A stretch of 64,000 bases of DNA from Opeltia flavorubescens (Eukaryota; Ascomycota; Lecanoromycetes; Teloschistales; Teloschistaceae): NCBI GenBank assembly GCA_000442125.1, contig KE546970.1:860667-924666 (forward strand), given 5' to 3'. Positions 22,246 through 36,400 of this stretch are shown in pieces. Positions within the stretch are counted from its first letter, which is position 1. Each line of letters begins with the position of its first letter. Position numbers and translations under genes: made by a program. The notes under the pieces are model-generated. The model was not told where the DNA came from and searched no databases. It saw only the letters and a list, made by a program, of their open reading frames with translations.

Positions 22246-24149
22246 TCAATCTTCCAAAGCCCAGTCAAACTTCTTGAACGCCTCCTTGAACGCCTCCGCA
22301 TCCTTCGTCTCCTCCTCATCACTCTGAGCACAATCCCTCCAATTCATCCTTGTCTCCAACCCCAAAAGCTTCGCCATCACCCTTCTCCCAAATTGCAAAT
22401 CAAATCTGAAATCCGCATTTAGCGGCATCACCAGACATTTCTGTTTTCCCCTCTTCTCATCCACCTCATCATCGTCCGTTCCTTTCACCTCACCATCTCT
22501 CTGCCCATCCACCACATCTTCCTCGCCAGGCACCCATACCCACACCCGGAAGAAATCGCCCTTCTCACCCGTCCCATCCCCAACATCTTTATTTCTGAAG
22601 GAAACGGGATATTTCTCATTCTCAGCCTCCACCTTGAATGCCGCTTCCACCAACCCCTTTTTGACCAGATCCGAGGACACGGGCAAGAACTGCCAATGCG
22701 TGTGAATCCCTGCCGCTCGGCTGACTTCCCACGTCACGGCCCCCACTTTGGTGCCGGATCTGGAGATGAGGAAGGAATGCAAGGCGCGGCGATAGCGTTG
22801 CATTTCTTTGTAGGTGCGTCCCCGGTCGTCCGGGACAGAGATGCTGCCGAGGGTTGGGGAGTGCTCTAGGGGAATGATGAGGAGGTGAGTGGGGAAGGAG
22901 AGGGAGGGGAAGGTGGAGGAGGTGCTGAGGGGACCCTTTGCGGTGGTGAGGTAGGTGTCGTTGCCTATGGAGGCGATGAGATGGGTCTTTACCGTCGGGT
23001 TAGAAAGGCAAAAGAAGCAGTCTTGGGGTCCAGGAGGTGGTTGCCGGGAGTGGTCGTTGAAGCGGGAACGTTTATGAGGGCGGTAGTGGTCGCCGTTTGA
23101 GATGGTCGAGAAGCGGGAGTAGGCTTGTTCTTGGTTTGGGAGTCGTTCGCGCTTTCGATTGGTGGTAAAAGGTGATGCTGTAGTGCCCGTAGGGAGGGTG
23201 ATAGGGGTGGATGAGGCTGGGTCGATCGAGAAGGCATAGAGCCATTTTTGTTTAGTAGAATCAGAACAGGATGCGAGACTTAAGAAGCGGGTGATTGGTT
23301 TGGCATCGGGCTCCTTTCCAGTTGGAGGATGAAAGAAGGGTTCGCGCTCGTAGAATGCATCGCTCGAGGTACTAAAATGATAGCGAGGGCGGAGAGCTAA
23401 GCAGAGATCGGCGACGCATCGTTCTCCACTCGGAGTCTCCACGTCATCAGGAAGGACGACTTTAGAGCCTCTGCGAACATCCGAAGGCCAGTGACTTGTC
23501 AGTAGGATGTCCGCAGAGTTGGCGCCCCGCAGTGCTTTCGCATCGTCTTCGGTATGGAAAGGATAAAATCTTTCCTTCGACAGGCCAGCGGTGATGGATG
23601 AATCGAGTGAACCACTAAGATTAACTATGCGTATGCCTTCTGATGTCTTTGTCGTCGATCTTTTGCCTAAGAAGTAGAGATCTGGACATAATTCATCGTC
23701 AGACTGTTCTAATTTTTCGATGACTGAACGAGGTAATGGATGCTTTCCAAGCGTAAAATAAGTTGGTAATGGAATTGCCAATTTGCCATTGATAAGATCC
23801 GACACGTTGGTATTGTCTTGTTCGGACGAGACTTCAGGATCGCCGAAAAAGTCTCCGAGGAAGATTGCTAACGAGAAGGAATTTTTCGAGTGAAGTTTCG
23901 ATATCTTATCAATGATTGAAGGGAAACCTCCATGCACGGGACCGATGACAATGCTATAAGAAGAAAGTCAGGCTGGTCTCAGAATGACAGAGTAGATGAG
24001 CGACGCATGAGACGCAAAGTGTGGTTGTTTACCAGGGAAACAAGACAGAAATAAGCTGAAAGCTGAGGTAGATTTGTAGACAAATTGAACTAACAACACG
24101 AGAGCATGGATGATCTAGCAAAGCTAAGTACTCACATTTTCGATGCCAT
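22246..24149 (-). CDS. CWF19-like protein 1 / Drn1 homologue (lariat debranching-associated)
   Basis: Exons on minus 24149-24136 (14 nt) and 23953-22246 give 573 residues. The first intron (182 bp) joins MASKI to IVIGPVHGGFPSIIDKI, the metallophosphatase-like N-terminus of CWF19L1/Drn1; SLAIFLGDFF follows. The C-terminal half carries the CwfJ parts 1 and 2: DCFFCLSNP with paired cysteines, THLIASIGNDTYL, HLLIIPLEHSPTL (HIT-like histidines), AAGIHTHWQFLPV, and a WALED C-terminus. Yeast Drn1 interacts with debranching enzyme Dbr1 and spliceosomal factors to help intron lariat turnover. The gene is divergent from UTP20 with 187 bp between the starts. Confidence 0.92.
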
Positions 24150-24336
24150 ATCGACCTTTACGGATTGTTAATCAATGCAATCCGCTGGTTGGTCGACGGT
24201 CGAACATCCAAGGGTTCAGTTGTCCAGAAAAGGAAATCACTAGTGGCAAACGGATCATCCGAGCAATAGCCGAGCGATCGTTAATTTTCTTCGCTATGTT
24301 GTGTGCAAGAAGCTCACTCTTAAATGAAATTCGAAT
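24150..24336. promoter_or_regulatory. Short divergent promoter, DRN1-like / UTP20
   Basis: Only 187 bp separate the two start codons, so both genes must share promoter DNA. Both products act on nuclear RNA (lariats; pre-rRNA). Confidence 0.6.
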
Positions 24337-27300
24337 ATGGCAGCATTATCAAGCGGTGGGAGATTTAACAAGGTAGTAAAATCAGGGACAGTATCGAAAA
24401 GGAAACATCGCTTTGAATCTTTCAATCAACGGGTATCAAAACTGAACATTGATCCAATCCATAAGACTCGCCCTACCGATAGAACTGTGGACCAGGATGA
24501 ATCGACAGCATCATATTTCAAGGCAGATCTGGACAGATGGAAAGACCTCAATTTATCGGAAAACTTCTCTAATTTTGTCCGTGAAGTCTCGCCGCTTTGC
24601 AATACCCTACCTCAAGTCCTCCACTACCAAGGGGACCTGGCAAGGATCTTAGCAAACTACATTGAAAAAGGCGATTCACATTCCCTTGAACCTTTATTGA
24701 CTCTTCTCGCATCCCTTGCACACGACCTTGGCTCAAAGTTTGAAATTCACTTCTCACATGCCGTTTCTTTGGTGACTTCATTAGCCGCAAAGCATACTAT
24801 TAATCTTGAAGTAGTTGAATGGAGCTTCAACTGCCTGGCATGGCTTTTCAAATATCTGTCGCGCCTTCTGGTGCCAGACTTGCGTCCACTACTCCAAATA
24901 ATGTCGCCTTTACTGGGTAAGGAACCACAAAAGCTGTTCATCACTAGGTTTGCTGCAGAATCCCTATCATTTCTATTCAAAAAAGCCGCACTGGTTTATC
25001 ATAAAAATCAGAAGCCGTTGCAAAATGCTGTCGCTTCAATCTTGGAAGCTGTCGATCAATTGGACAGAGAGGGAAAAGACGCCCCCCTTTATTTTTATGG
25101 GTTGAAGATTCTTTTCGTGGATGCCATCAAAGGCATTGGCAGAGGTTTCCATTCAGCCGGATCGACACTTTATGGCTTCCTGGTCGATAGCATCCTCTCT
25201 GATATCAGCCAAGTCAAAGGCCGTTTACAACTACTTGAAGGCGTCACTGTAGGCTTAATACATCACTCAGACGCGTCAGCTTTCAGACCATTGATGGAGC
25301 ACTGTCTGCAACGCATGCAACAAGAGTCGAAGCATGACCGTGATTCCCAAGTCCCTGACTATGCTCTTCAAGTATGTGAACGCCTGCTTTGCATCCTAAG
25401 CACGGTGAGAAAAGGCTCTAGAGTTTCGGACTGGGCTCCAATACTTGATATACTGTCAGGACTGCTTAGATCACGGGAAGATCATAACGAGACGCCCACT
25501 CCAGTGCTCTATGAGGCAGCAGTGGTGATCATGCAATCAGCACCCCTAGATGCACTCATCTCTAAGGTCCGGCCTGTGATGGATCGGATAGCAAATAAAC
25601 AGAATCAAGACTATTTCCTCGTCTTTTGCCGATTTTTCTGCCAGCTCGACAGGGAACGCTTCGAAAACCTCATCCACCCGTACTTTTCAAAGTAAGCCAG
25701 CTTACTCATTCGAGAATCTCAAGCTATCTCTGACCACTCGCAGGTTTCTGAATGCTCAATGGCAAAGCCAGCGGCATCAGATATGCTTGACGCTAACCAA
25801 CGTAGCTGGAGGAGGATACAAGAATAAAATTTTTTTCACTACCGAACAACAAAACGAAATGGTTGCCTGCTTTCAAGCCGCTCAAAGATCCGGAGAGGAA
25901 ACACTGATAGCTGAGTGTTGTAGCTACCTTGGTTTTCTTGATCAATTGGCGGTGCCTGAGTCTACAACGAACACAATCTTGGACGCCCTGCGTTCTCTGA
26001 TAGAAGAAACACTTGAATCACCTGACTTGATTAGTCCGAAGAGTATCTTTGCCCTGGGCAAGGCTTTCGAGGCCTACGCGGAACATGAATCTAAGCTCGG
26101 AGGTGGTCGGCCGAAGATATGGCAATCCACGCTGAATGCTACGCAGCACTACAAGACACTCCCATCTTTCTTAAACGGAATTCTTCTCTCCATGAGTTCC
26201 GATAATTTTTCAACCGATGCTCGCCTCGACGGATGTATAGATCAGATAATAGAGAATCTACATTCATCCTCTCACACATTGCGTCAATTATCACTGCGGA
26301 TCATTATCACTGCATACAAAAAGGCCATTGGCGGTGAATCTGAAATATTGGCCACTGCTTTAGCTATCGAGAGCCTACCGCTTGATCTGAAATCCGCTCG
26401 AATAATATCAATGTATGTCCGGAAACTTGCAATTGAGTACAAGGAGGATAATTTGCATCACTGGATAAGGAAAGCTGTTCCTCATTTCTGCTTTGGCATT
26501 CAGACCTACAAGCTTTCTTCGATCTGGGATGATGCCATTGAGGTACTCAAACAAGTTTGCGAGAAAGCACATGACGAGGAACTGGTCTCTGACCTAGCCT
26601 TCCACTTGCTGGAAGCACCGAGCTGCAGAGAAGATAGTTCAGAGACGGTTGCAGAACAGCCTCACAGAAGAATGTTGGATGAATTTGAGTGCTCCAACCT
26701 CAGCGATGTTGACAGAGGGTTCCGTGATTGTACGATTGGTCTAGAGCATCCAAAGGAAAAAACAATTAAACTCTTCTGGGAAAGTCACACCATGCTGCGT
26801 GAAACAGCTTCAAGTGGGCCGGCCATCTCGCTCCGGGTTCTGTTGGGAATACCCAAGGTAGCGGAGAAGAAGTCGCGTCGCCTGGTCCCTGTATTTCTAC
26901 GTTGGGCGGTGGTGGATGAAGGCGAGTGCCTGTCACAAAACGGCAGCCAGGACGGAGATTCGGACCTTCCAAAACTCAATGGCCAAGACCGCAAAGCCAT
27001 GTTGAGACTGTTTGGACTTTTCAACAATCCAAAGGTTCTATACCGCTCTTCGGACGTATACGAAGCCTTGCAGAGCCTACTTGCTAATGGTGACCTTGAA
27101 ATCCAAAAGTCTGCACTCAATGCCATCCTTGCTTGGAAAAGCGAAGCGCTCCAGCCATATCGGGAGAGCTTATCAAACCTGCTGGATGACTCGAGATTCA
27201 GGGACGAGATCACGACGTTTCTGCACTCTGATTATCAGGAGAGTAAGATTCAGGAAGAGCATCGACCTCAGTTGATGCCAGTCCTATTACGACTACTTTA

Positions 27301-30300
27301 CGGGAAGCTGATCTCAAGAATTGGCAATCAAAATGCTAAAAGGACGCAAGGCGTAAAGCGAAAGGTCATCCTTGAAACCCTTGCGAGATTCAGTGACACT
27401 GAGATACAGGAATTTCTATGCATCGCGTTTGGGTCAGTCGCTGAGTCGTGTGGTTCATTTGCCGAAAAATACACCATGGAGGTCGAAAGTAAAGACCGGC
27501 TATCCCCACGCAGGCAGATTGGTCTATTCTACATGGTCAGAGACTTGTTGAATACGCTAGGCTCACGCCTGAAGCCGTTCACTGGAACCATTGCCAGAGC
27601 TGTGATCTTTCCTGCCGTGGAGTCCTGTCGGGTCCTTGCTTCGGAGAAGACAGAATTAGGCGACCAAGAGAGCATGCAGACATCTCTTCTCAAAAAAATC
27701 AGACAGACCGGCCTGCAATGTATTAATCTTATGTTTCAGCATTGCACAGTCGAAGGCATTCGACCTTACATACCCATCATCTTTACCCATCTAGTCAACC
27801 CCAGACTCGAATCTTTGCCGATTGACACGGCCCAGTCGGTTTCGGGATTACTGCAGCTCTTCTCGACATGGGCATCATCACAGCATTCGGCTTCGTTATT
27901 GGTTGAATACAATCCCGCTTTGTTGGAGAGTATCAGCCAATGTCTTGATATTGAGTTTGCCAAGGATGAAGTCAAGACTTTTATACTGGAAGCCATCCTC
28001 AAACCTCTGATAAGATTAGGTGAATCGGAGCTTGCACAGAATCATGATTCGGAGTACCTTCCGATCATTGAACGTGTACTTCATCCCAATATCAACATCT
28101 TCCTCGTCCATCTCGGAGGATTACTTCACAAAAGCCCCTCTAAGGAGCTCTTGGCTTCAGCTATTGATTGTGTAACTCGACTTGCTCCATTCGTTAGGGA
28201 ATCGTCGCAAACCAGCAACATCCTTGAGCTAGCATCTTTCCTCCTCACTCAGCCATCGCCCAGGGTCAGTCCGCGGACAAAAGGTGATCTCGTACAGATA
28301 TTACAACATTTGATGCCTCAGCACAACTTCCTTGAAACGCCCAACCTGCAAGACATGATTTTCACCACCATCTCATCCCTTTTTGGGTACTTCAAGGATC
28401 GCGACAATCGACTAACGCTTGTTCAAGTTCTTTTGAGGCTCGCAGAGAAGGAGAAGGCACTTCAACATGTCGCGGATTTGTGCAGGAGCTTGAATTCGTA
28501 CTCTGCAACCAAAGTCGATGAACCGGATTTTGACGCCAGGCTTCAGGCTTTCAATGCAATCAACGAGCATGACTATGACAAGCTGACCCCAAAGGAATGG
28601 CCTCCCATTCTCTTCAACATGCTTTTTTTCATTAAAGACACCGAGGAACTTGCCATTAGGTCCAGTGCGTCATTTACTTTACGCCGCTTTGTAGAGGCTA
28701 ATCCTATCATTGCCGCTGACGACGCACCGACGAGCGATGACCTAGTACGGAATGCGCTTTTACCCGCTCTGCGTAGAGGTGCTTCGGAATCATCAGAGCT
28801 GGTCAGAACGGAGTACCTTGCCGTCATGGCCCATCTGGTTCGTCTGAACACAGAGTGGCATGAAGTCAGCGACATGAGCGTCCTACTCGTCGCCGATGAC
28901 GAGGAAGCGTCATTCTTCAACAACATACTGCACATCCAACAGCACCGCCGACTGAGGGCCCTACGACGTCTGGCTACCGAGGCGAGCCATAACCATTTAG
29001 GCAGCAAAAATATCGCGCATTTCTTCCTGCCTTTGATTGAACACTTTGTCTTTGATAAAGCAGAAGACGAGAGCGCTCATAACCTAAGTTCTGAAACAGT
29101 CACGACTATCGGTGCTCTTGCTCTATCCATGGAATGGCCACAGTTTAGGGCCGTCTTCCGCCGCTATCTTGGCTATGTTGAGAGTAAACCCGAGTTGGAG
29201 AAGACCATGATTAGACTTGTTGGCGTCCTGGCGAACTCTTTGAGCTTCATCGATCTGGATGAAAGACAGACTCCATCGACAAGCAGCGAGGAGCAACCGG
29301 TGGCAACAACGCAACAGCACACCACTTTAGCCAAATCGCTACCGGGAAAGCAAAAGCTAGCTCAAGACCTGACCGGGACTCTGCTCCCCGCTCTGACCAA
29401 ATATCTTCATGAAAAGGAAGAATCCACCGTCAGTCTTCGGGTCCCTGTAGCAGTATCCGCGGTTAAGCTGCTCAAGATGTTGCCTCAAAGCGACTTCAAA
29501 GACCGCCTGCCACCCATTTTGACCGACGTTTGTAACATCTTACGCAGCAGAGCTCAAGAATCAAGGGACCTGACCCGGAAGACCCTTGTAGACATAGCAG
29601 TCGTGGCCGGTCCAGCGTATTTTGGATTCCTTTTAAAGGAACTCAGGAGAGCCCTCACTCGCGGCTATCAGCTGCACGTCCTTTCTTACACGGTACATTC
29701 CATACTCGTTGCCACTGGTGCTGTCTTCCAACATGGGGATTTGGATTATTGTCTTTCACAGATTGTAGCTGTCATCATGGACGACACCTTTGGCGCCACC
29801 GGTCAAGAGAAAGATGCCGAGGAATACATCAGCAAGATGAAAGAGGTGAAAAGCAGCAAGAGCTATGACTCGATGGAAATTGTCGCGAGGTCTGCAACGG
29901 CAGACAACTTCCTTGAGCTGATTCGACCGTTACAGAGCCTTCTAGACGAACGGCTTGATCTTAAGGCGATAAGAAAGATAGACGAGCTTCTGAGACGAGT
30001 TGGCCTAGGGTTACTTCACAATGAAACAATTCAAAGTCGCCAGGTTCTCATATTCTGCCATGAGATAATCAGGGAAGTCTACAAATCTAGGAAGGAGCAT
30101 AGCCATGGAATATCCAGATCAGATCAACGCAACAAGCGCTTCCTCATCAATGCTACTGGAGCCCAGAAATCGCAAGGCGGGAGTACAACTTCGTCCAGCT
30201 ACAAGCTGATTCGATTCTCATTCGACCTCCTGCGTTCTATTTTACATAGGTATGACAGTCTTCAGACCCCAGCCAATCTGGCTGGTTTCATGCCAATGCT

Positions 30301-32194
30301 GGGCGATGCTATGGTCCAGCCGAACGAAGAAATCCGCATGTCGGCGATCAGACTCCTGACTACAATTATCAAGGTACCTCTGCTTGAAATCGACAGCAAT
30401 GCGGCCATCTATGTCACAGAGTCTGTCAAGATCGTCAAGGCCTCTCCAGCAACAAACACAGAACTTGCGCAAGCGGCACTGAAGCTTGTATCAGCCATAC
30501 TACGCGAACGGCGAGACGTAGAAGTACGGGAGAATGATGTTGCTTATTTGCTAAAACGGATCCAACCTGATTTGGAAGAACTTGATCGCCAGGGTGTCGC
30601 ATTCAATTTACTGAAAGCTGTCATGAACCGAAAGATAGTCATTGTGGAGGTTTACGACGTACTCGAAACCGTTGCTTCGATGATGATTACGAATCAGACG
30701 CGAGGCGCCAGAGATCAGGCCCGAAGCGTTTACTTTGACTTCCTCGTCAACTATCCCCAAGGTAAAGGACGCTTTTCCAAGCAGTTGGCTTTCTTGGTGA
30801 AAAACCTTGAGTACAAACACCCAGAAGGCCGCCAATCGGTAATGGAAGCTATCCACCTCCTGTTATCCAAGATAAACGCGGATTTACTGCAGTCTATCTT
30901 GGAAACCTTTTTCGTACCTTTGGTTATGGTCATTGTCAATGACGAAACTCTTCAGTGCAGGGAGATGGCTGGCACCTTGCTCAAAATTGTCCTCGAGAAA
31001 TCTGATGCAGAGCGCAGCGAGACATTCTTGGCAATGCTCCGAACCTGGCTTTCCCAGTCGAATCAGCCTTTATTGACACGCGTTGCTCTGCAGGCTTACG
31101 GTATCTATTTCGACGTCCAGAAAACACGGGCGGAAAAAGAATTGCCGTTCTTATTCGGCCAGCTCGCTCGAGTTTTGCAATCAAATCTGATCAGTACTGA
31201 TGATGCAGATTGGGAGCTGCTTTACTACGCTCTCCAGACTTTCAGTAAGATATGTCAGATTCATTCATCCGCAAGCTTTTACGCAAAAACTGCTACTATC
31301 TGGGAATCCATCCGTCAATGTATTTCTTTTCCACACCTCTGGGTGAAACTGGCAGCAGCGAATTTGCAGGGTAGTTTCTTTGCAGACATAGCACGGACCA
31401 ATGCAGGAAACGATCAGCCCGGATTACCGCTCAAGGGATCTGGTGGCTTGCATTTGAGTGGTCTGGAGATGGAACAGACTACACGAGCAACTCTCGCTCT
31501 TATGAAAGTCCCAATGCTCAATGAAGAGCTTGCGACCCAGGCTGTGCGAAATTTAGTTTTTCTTGCAAAGATGATGAATTGCACATCATGGACATGGGAC
31601 CGCATGGAAGCTAGAAGTGAGCTTCCCGATGGAGAGGAAGGTACAGGTAGCGAAGACGTGCTTTCCGAGACGGAGGTCAAGTCTCACAATCGAAGTGGAC
31701 TTGCTTTCATCCTGCAACGCGCGTCAGCGATTCTTCGCCGCGGCCCATTGACTACGCGAGAGCCTTCTTTGACCCCTGTGAAGGCAGCTATGCAATTGAT
31801 CTGGACTTTGTGCAGCAATCTTTCGATCGAAGCGCTTCGGCCCAATATCAGTACAGTATTGCTACCACTTCAAAACCTTACGGATCCCTCAATCCCACCG
31901 CCCTTCTCAAATGACGAGGGATATGTGAATGGCTATAAGGCTTTGGTGTCGCACGGTTCCGAGATCATGGCCATGCTGCAGAAGAAATTTGGTACGAGTG
32001 AATACATTACGCATTTAAGTCAGGTCAGAGAGGGAATCAAGGAGCGAAGAGATGATCGGAGGGTGAAGCGGAGGATCGAAGCTGTCGCGGAACCGGAAAA
32101 GACGGGTAGGTTAAAGAGGAGGAAAGGTGAAAAGAAGAAAGAGAAGAGGAAGGAGAAGAGTGCCGGGCAGAGGAGTATGAGGCGAGGTTGGTGA
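24337..32194 (+). CDS. UTP20: U3 snoRNP component UTP20 (DRIM family)
   Basis: Exons 24337-25691 and 25744-32194 give 2601 residues, close to yeast Utp20 (about 2490). It is an all-helical HEAT/ARM repeat protein of the SSU processome needed for 18S rRNA maturation. Supporting features are the N-terminal SKRKHRFESFNQRVSKLNID block, the DRIM domain pattern (EVVEWSFNCLAWLFKYLSR, RFAAESLSFLFKKA) and a highly basic C-terminal tail (RLKRRKGEKKKEKRKEKSAGQ) typical of nucleolar proteins. The single 52-bp intron near the 5' end keeps frame (AA|G). It is the longest gene in the window and has no internal break. Confidence 0.95.
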
Positions 32195-32489
32195 GGTGAT
32201 TTGACTTTACATGAGCATAGCGCGGCGCTGTCGGTGGGAATATCCATCTTGCTTTATGAAGTATCACGTTGTTTGGCAAGTGCATAGCGAACAAATTCTG
32301 TATATATGATATGCTATTTGAGTTAACCTCAATATTTGACCGATACCCAGCCGAGAGGAGAGGGGTATATCCAACGCCGTAGATCGTATGTCATGCTGCT
32401 AATAAACACTCCCGGTCATGAACATCACCGCAGTCTTCCCATTTCGAAATGTACCTTTGTACTTAACCCTACATCCTCCACTTACGTTC
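32195..32489. other. Convergent 3' regions, UTP20 / ZIM17
   Basis: 295 bp between the two stop codons. Nothing notable. Confidence 0.4.
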
Positions 32490-33026
32490 TCAGCCCTGAA
32501 CGCCTTCCTTTCCCTTCTCTTCCTCATCCCAAAACTCCACATCCCCATCCGTCCCTACCCTTCCCCTCCTAATCAGCTCCCCTTTATCCCGCATAATATC
32601 CTCGAGCGTGATCCTCTTATCGGAAAAAATCTTCAGATGATCGCTGATCACGTGTCTGTTCTTACACTGCGGGCATGTGACTAGGACAGTGCCTTTTTCG
32701 TAGCCGTGTTTCGAGACGGTGTGAGTGGATCTGTGGGAGCAGGGTTTGCAGGTGAAGGTGAGCTGATATTGGGGTTGGTCTGCAGAGGGTGGAGGCGTGG
32801 TAGAAGTGATGGGAGTAGTGGGGACGGAGGAGGATAGAGACGGTCGGCTGGTGTGAAAGGCGCGGTGTAGTGGTGGTTGATGGCGGGCTGAACGTAGGTT
32901 GGGTGTGAGGGTAGATGCAAGGTTATAAGAAGATCGTGGCTGTCTTGGTCGGGCTTTCGGTATGTAGATAAGAGATCGTTGTCGTACTTGTCGGAGTAGC
33001 GGGTGAAGGTGATTGCGGCTTTGCAT
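32490..33026 (-). CDS. Zim17/Tim15/Hep1, DNL-type zinc finger mitochondrial chaperone
   Basis: Single exon, 178 residues. The N-terminus is basic and Ser-rich (MQSRNHLHPLLRQVRQRS), a mitochondrial presequence. The DNL zinc finger follows: CKPCSHRSTHTVSKHGYEKG and VLVTCPQCKNRHVISDHL give the two CxxC pairs (zinc ligands) and the conserved D-H-L. Members keep mitochondrial Hsp70 (Ssc1) soluble and active during protein import and Fe-S assembly. The C-terminus is acidic. Confidence 0.95.
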   Translation of the reverse strand: MQSRNHLHPLLRQVRQRSLIYIPKARPRQPRSSYNLASTLTPNLRSARHQPPLHRAFHTSRPSLSSSVPTTPITSTTPPPSADQPQYQLTFTCKPCSHRSTHTVSKHGYEKGTVLVTCPQCKNRHVISDHLKIFSDKRITLEDIMRDKGELIRRGRVGTDGDVEFWDEEEKGKEGVQG

Positions 33027-33488
33027 CGTGGTTTGGCAGTAAAGAGCTCCTGCTGTTTCCGAGACTCAATATTGACCAGACGTCAAAAAATAACACACAG
33101 GTACGTACCTATGACGAATGCCAAGAACACTATGCGACTTGACGGCAATACCTCGGTTATTCAGGACTTCTGTTTTCGGTAATAGCTAAAGATACAACTA
33201 CATTCCTGTTCAATATTCATAAGTCATCACTTACTTTGAGCTCTGCTGATTGAAATGACCTTCGATGAAAACATCAAAGCCGTACTAGGGTTCGTCAGAC
33301 ATTCTTTCACATACCGCATCTGATTTGGAAAAGCTTCGATTTCAATACTAGAAACACTAGCTCTTCATCAGTACCAACCTCCTATATTTGCGGACAAAGT
33401 GTACAGCAGAGACGTTCTATGAGCTCAAATCGAATCCAGAATATAGAGCGTCGAATAGCTTGGACGCCACACAGCTCACGAAGTAAGG
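33027..33488. other. Divergent promoter region, ZIM17 / CUL3
   Basis: About 460 bp between divergent starts. No coding signal or repeat seen. Confidence 0.4.
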
Positions 33489-36400
33489 ATGATGTTTGCT
33501 GGCCGAGGTAGAGGCAAAATACGTCCTCCAAGAAGGGTAAGCCATTTTCTTGATTTAAACACCTTTTTTCCTTTAACCTACTTCGTCTCCTTATATCATG
33601 CTATGTTTAAGAAGATCTTGGAATTACCGGCCCCGAGAATCTCTGGTCTAAAAATTTGGAGAGGCCGTCCTATCAGAGGAAGGGGAACTTGAGGGCAATA
33701 GGCAACAGGGTGCAATGCGGCCGTTGAATATACGAGGCCTCAGACTACCATCGTGACTCAGACAGGGTTTGTTCAGCTATTCTTCCAAACCACCGCGGAC
33801 AACCTACGCTTACACACGTCCCTACTCAATTGGTCCTGAGGTTTTTCGCGAATAAGAACGAGTATTGTAAAACTAGAACGCTCAACGACACAACATGGTC
33901 GTACTGAAATGCATCTAGAAGTTCATGACGGACCATTTACCATCAACTGCGTGATTCAATACCAGGGGCAGCAGTCTGCTCCGCCTGAACTTCGCACAGA
34001 TACTTTTTAGATTATGTTATCTCACTTCGGGACTCTGCTAATCAGATTGCTCGATTTCCTAGACAATACTCAACTCCGGTGAGGTGGACTTTGACGCGGA
34101 TTGGAAATCCTTATCAAGCTCTCTAAGGGAAATTCACACGAAAAACGCTTCCACTCTCTCCTTCGAGGAACTTTACCGCAAGGCTTATAAGCTCGTATTG
34201 AAGAAAAAGGGCGAACCTCTGTACAATAATGTCAAAGAATTCGAAAAGAATTGGCTTGCGCATGAAGTTCGACCTCGGATTCTCGACGATTTACCATTCA
34301 GCCTATTAGCTCTGCAGGATGGAGCGCAATTGTCAGCAATCGAACGGCGAGATGCGGGTGAGAAGTTGTTACAGTCTCTTAAGTCAGCGTGGGAAGATCA
34401 CAACCTTTGCATGAACATGACAACAGATGTCTTGATGTACATGGTAAGCTCCAGACCATTGATACATCTTATACTTATGAATCTTATGAATCATGCTTAT
34501 TCCAATCGGTCCAGGACCGCGTCTATTGTTCAGACAACAGAAAGCCTTCCATTTTCACAGCTTCCATGGGCCAATTCCGTGACTATGTCCTCCGAACACC
34601 GCTACAAGATCGTGAGACTCTTTCAATTGCGAGTTTACTGTACAAAGTGATTCTCGACCAAATTCGGATGGATCGCGAAGGCGACATTATCAACACAGCG
34701 CTCCTTCGATCTTGCGCATATATGCTAGAAGGCTTATATGAGACCGAAGATGAACAAGAGCAGAACAAGCTGTATATCACAAGCTTTGAGCCTGAATTCC
34801 TTGCAGCCAGTCAGGAGTACTACCGGTCGCAAGGGGAATCGTTAGTTGCCAAAGGAGATGCCAGTACTTTCTGTCAGCAAGCACGACAAGCAGCTGCGAA
34901 CGAGCAAGATCGTTGTAGATCGACGCTTTCTACCCTCACAGCCCCAAAGATTAAACTTGTTGTTGAGGATGAGCTGGTTAAGAGGAATCTGCCTGAAATA
35001 ATATCGTTGGAAAGCACAGGTGTCAAATACATGCTCGATAACAACCGACTTCTGGATTTGGAGATGATATATGAACTTTCTTCGTGGGTTGATCCAAAAA
35101 AGGAGGATCTCAAGAAGGCCGTGCAGAAGCGGATTGTTGAGCAAGGTGGAGATATTAATTCCACGGCCAAGGAAGCCTCTGAGGCTTCACCAACAAAGCC
35201 TGATAGAGTCGAGCGTGAGAAGGGCGACGAGGGCGCAAAACCGGCTCCGGAGAGACCCATCAACCAGCAGACTGGGGCCGCAATCAAATGGGTTGACGAC
35301 GTCCTAGAGNTCAAGGCTAAGTATGATCACATCCTCGAGAAATCCTTTCAAGCAGATCAAGGGCTGCAAACGGGAATGACTCGCAGCATATCTGACTTCA
35401 TCAATGGCTTTGAGCGTAGCTCGGAGTATCTTTCCTTATTCTTTGATGAAAATATGAAAAAGGGCATCAAGGGTAAGACGGAAACCGAAGTCGACTTGCT
35501 ACTGGATAAAGGCATCACCCTCCTCCGATACATTTCCGACAAGGACATGTTCGAGCGGTACTACAAGAAACATTTATCCCGGCGGTTGCTGATGAAGAGA
35601 TCAGTAAGCATGGATGCTGAGCGACAGATGATTTCCAAAATGAAATTGGAGGTTGGAAACACCTTTACGCAACGGATCGAGTCCATGTTCCGCGATATGT
35701 CGGTATCGGAGGATCTGACGTCTTCGTACAAGAAGCACATACGAAGCTTAGGCGATACCGATTCGCAGAGAGCAGAACTTGATGTCAATGTTCTTACAGC
35801 GACCATGTGGCCTCTCGATGCAATGGGGCCTTCACATCGGGACGATGGAGCCAGACCAAATTGCATCTTCCCAACAGAAATTGATCGCATCAAGCAGAGT
35901 TTCGAAAAATTCTACCTAGATAAACACAGCGGCCGTCAGCTAACGTGGCAAGGTAACATGGGCACAGCAGACCTCCGTGCTTATTTCTCCGAAATGAAAG
36001 GCAAAAAGACGCGCGAGCTCAATGTCTCGACGTATTGCATGGTTATATTAATGTTGTTCAACGACCTACCGTCTGGCCGGTTCCTCTCTTACGAAGAAAT
36101 CCAAGCGAGGACGAATATCCCAGATAATGAACTAATGCGAAACTTGCAATCGCTTGCCGTCGCTCCGAAGACCAGGATCTTGGTCAAAGAGCCGATGTCA
36201 AAGGACGTGAAGCGAGACGATAAATTCTACTTCAATGAGAAGTTCACCTCCCCTTTCCAGCGCATCAAAGTCGGGGTCGTGGCTTCGGGGAACAAGGTTG
36301 AAGATCGGGATGAGCGGCAGGAAACGGAAAAGCGAGTGGAACTTGAACGTGGGCAGATGATTGAAGCTGCTATTGTGAGGACGATGAAGTATGTTGTTGG

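Noticed and set aside
33601-33692. Possible extra cullin-3 exon (MFKKILELPAPR...)
   Set aside because: No cullin similarity and no phase-consistent acceptor; the direct join 33536/34063 reproduces the family N-terminus.
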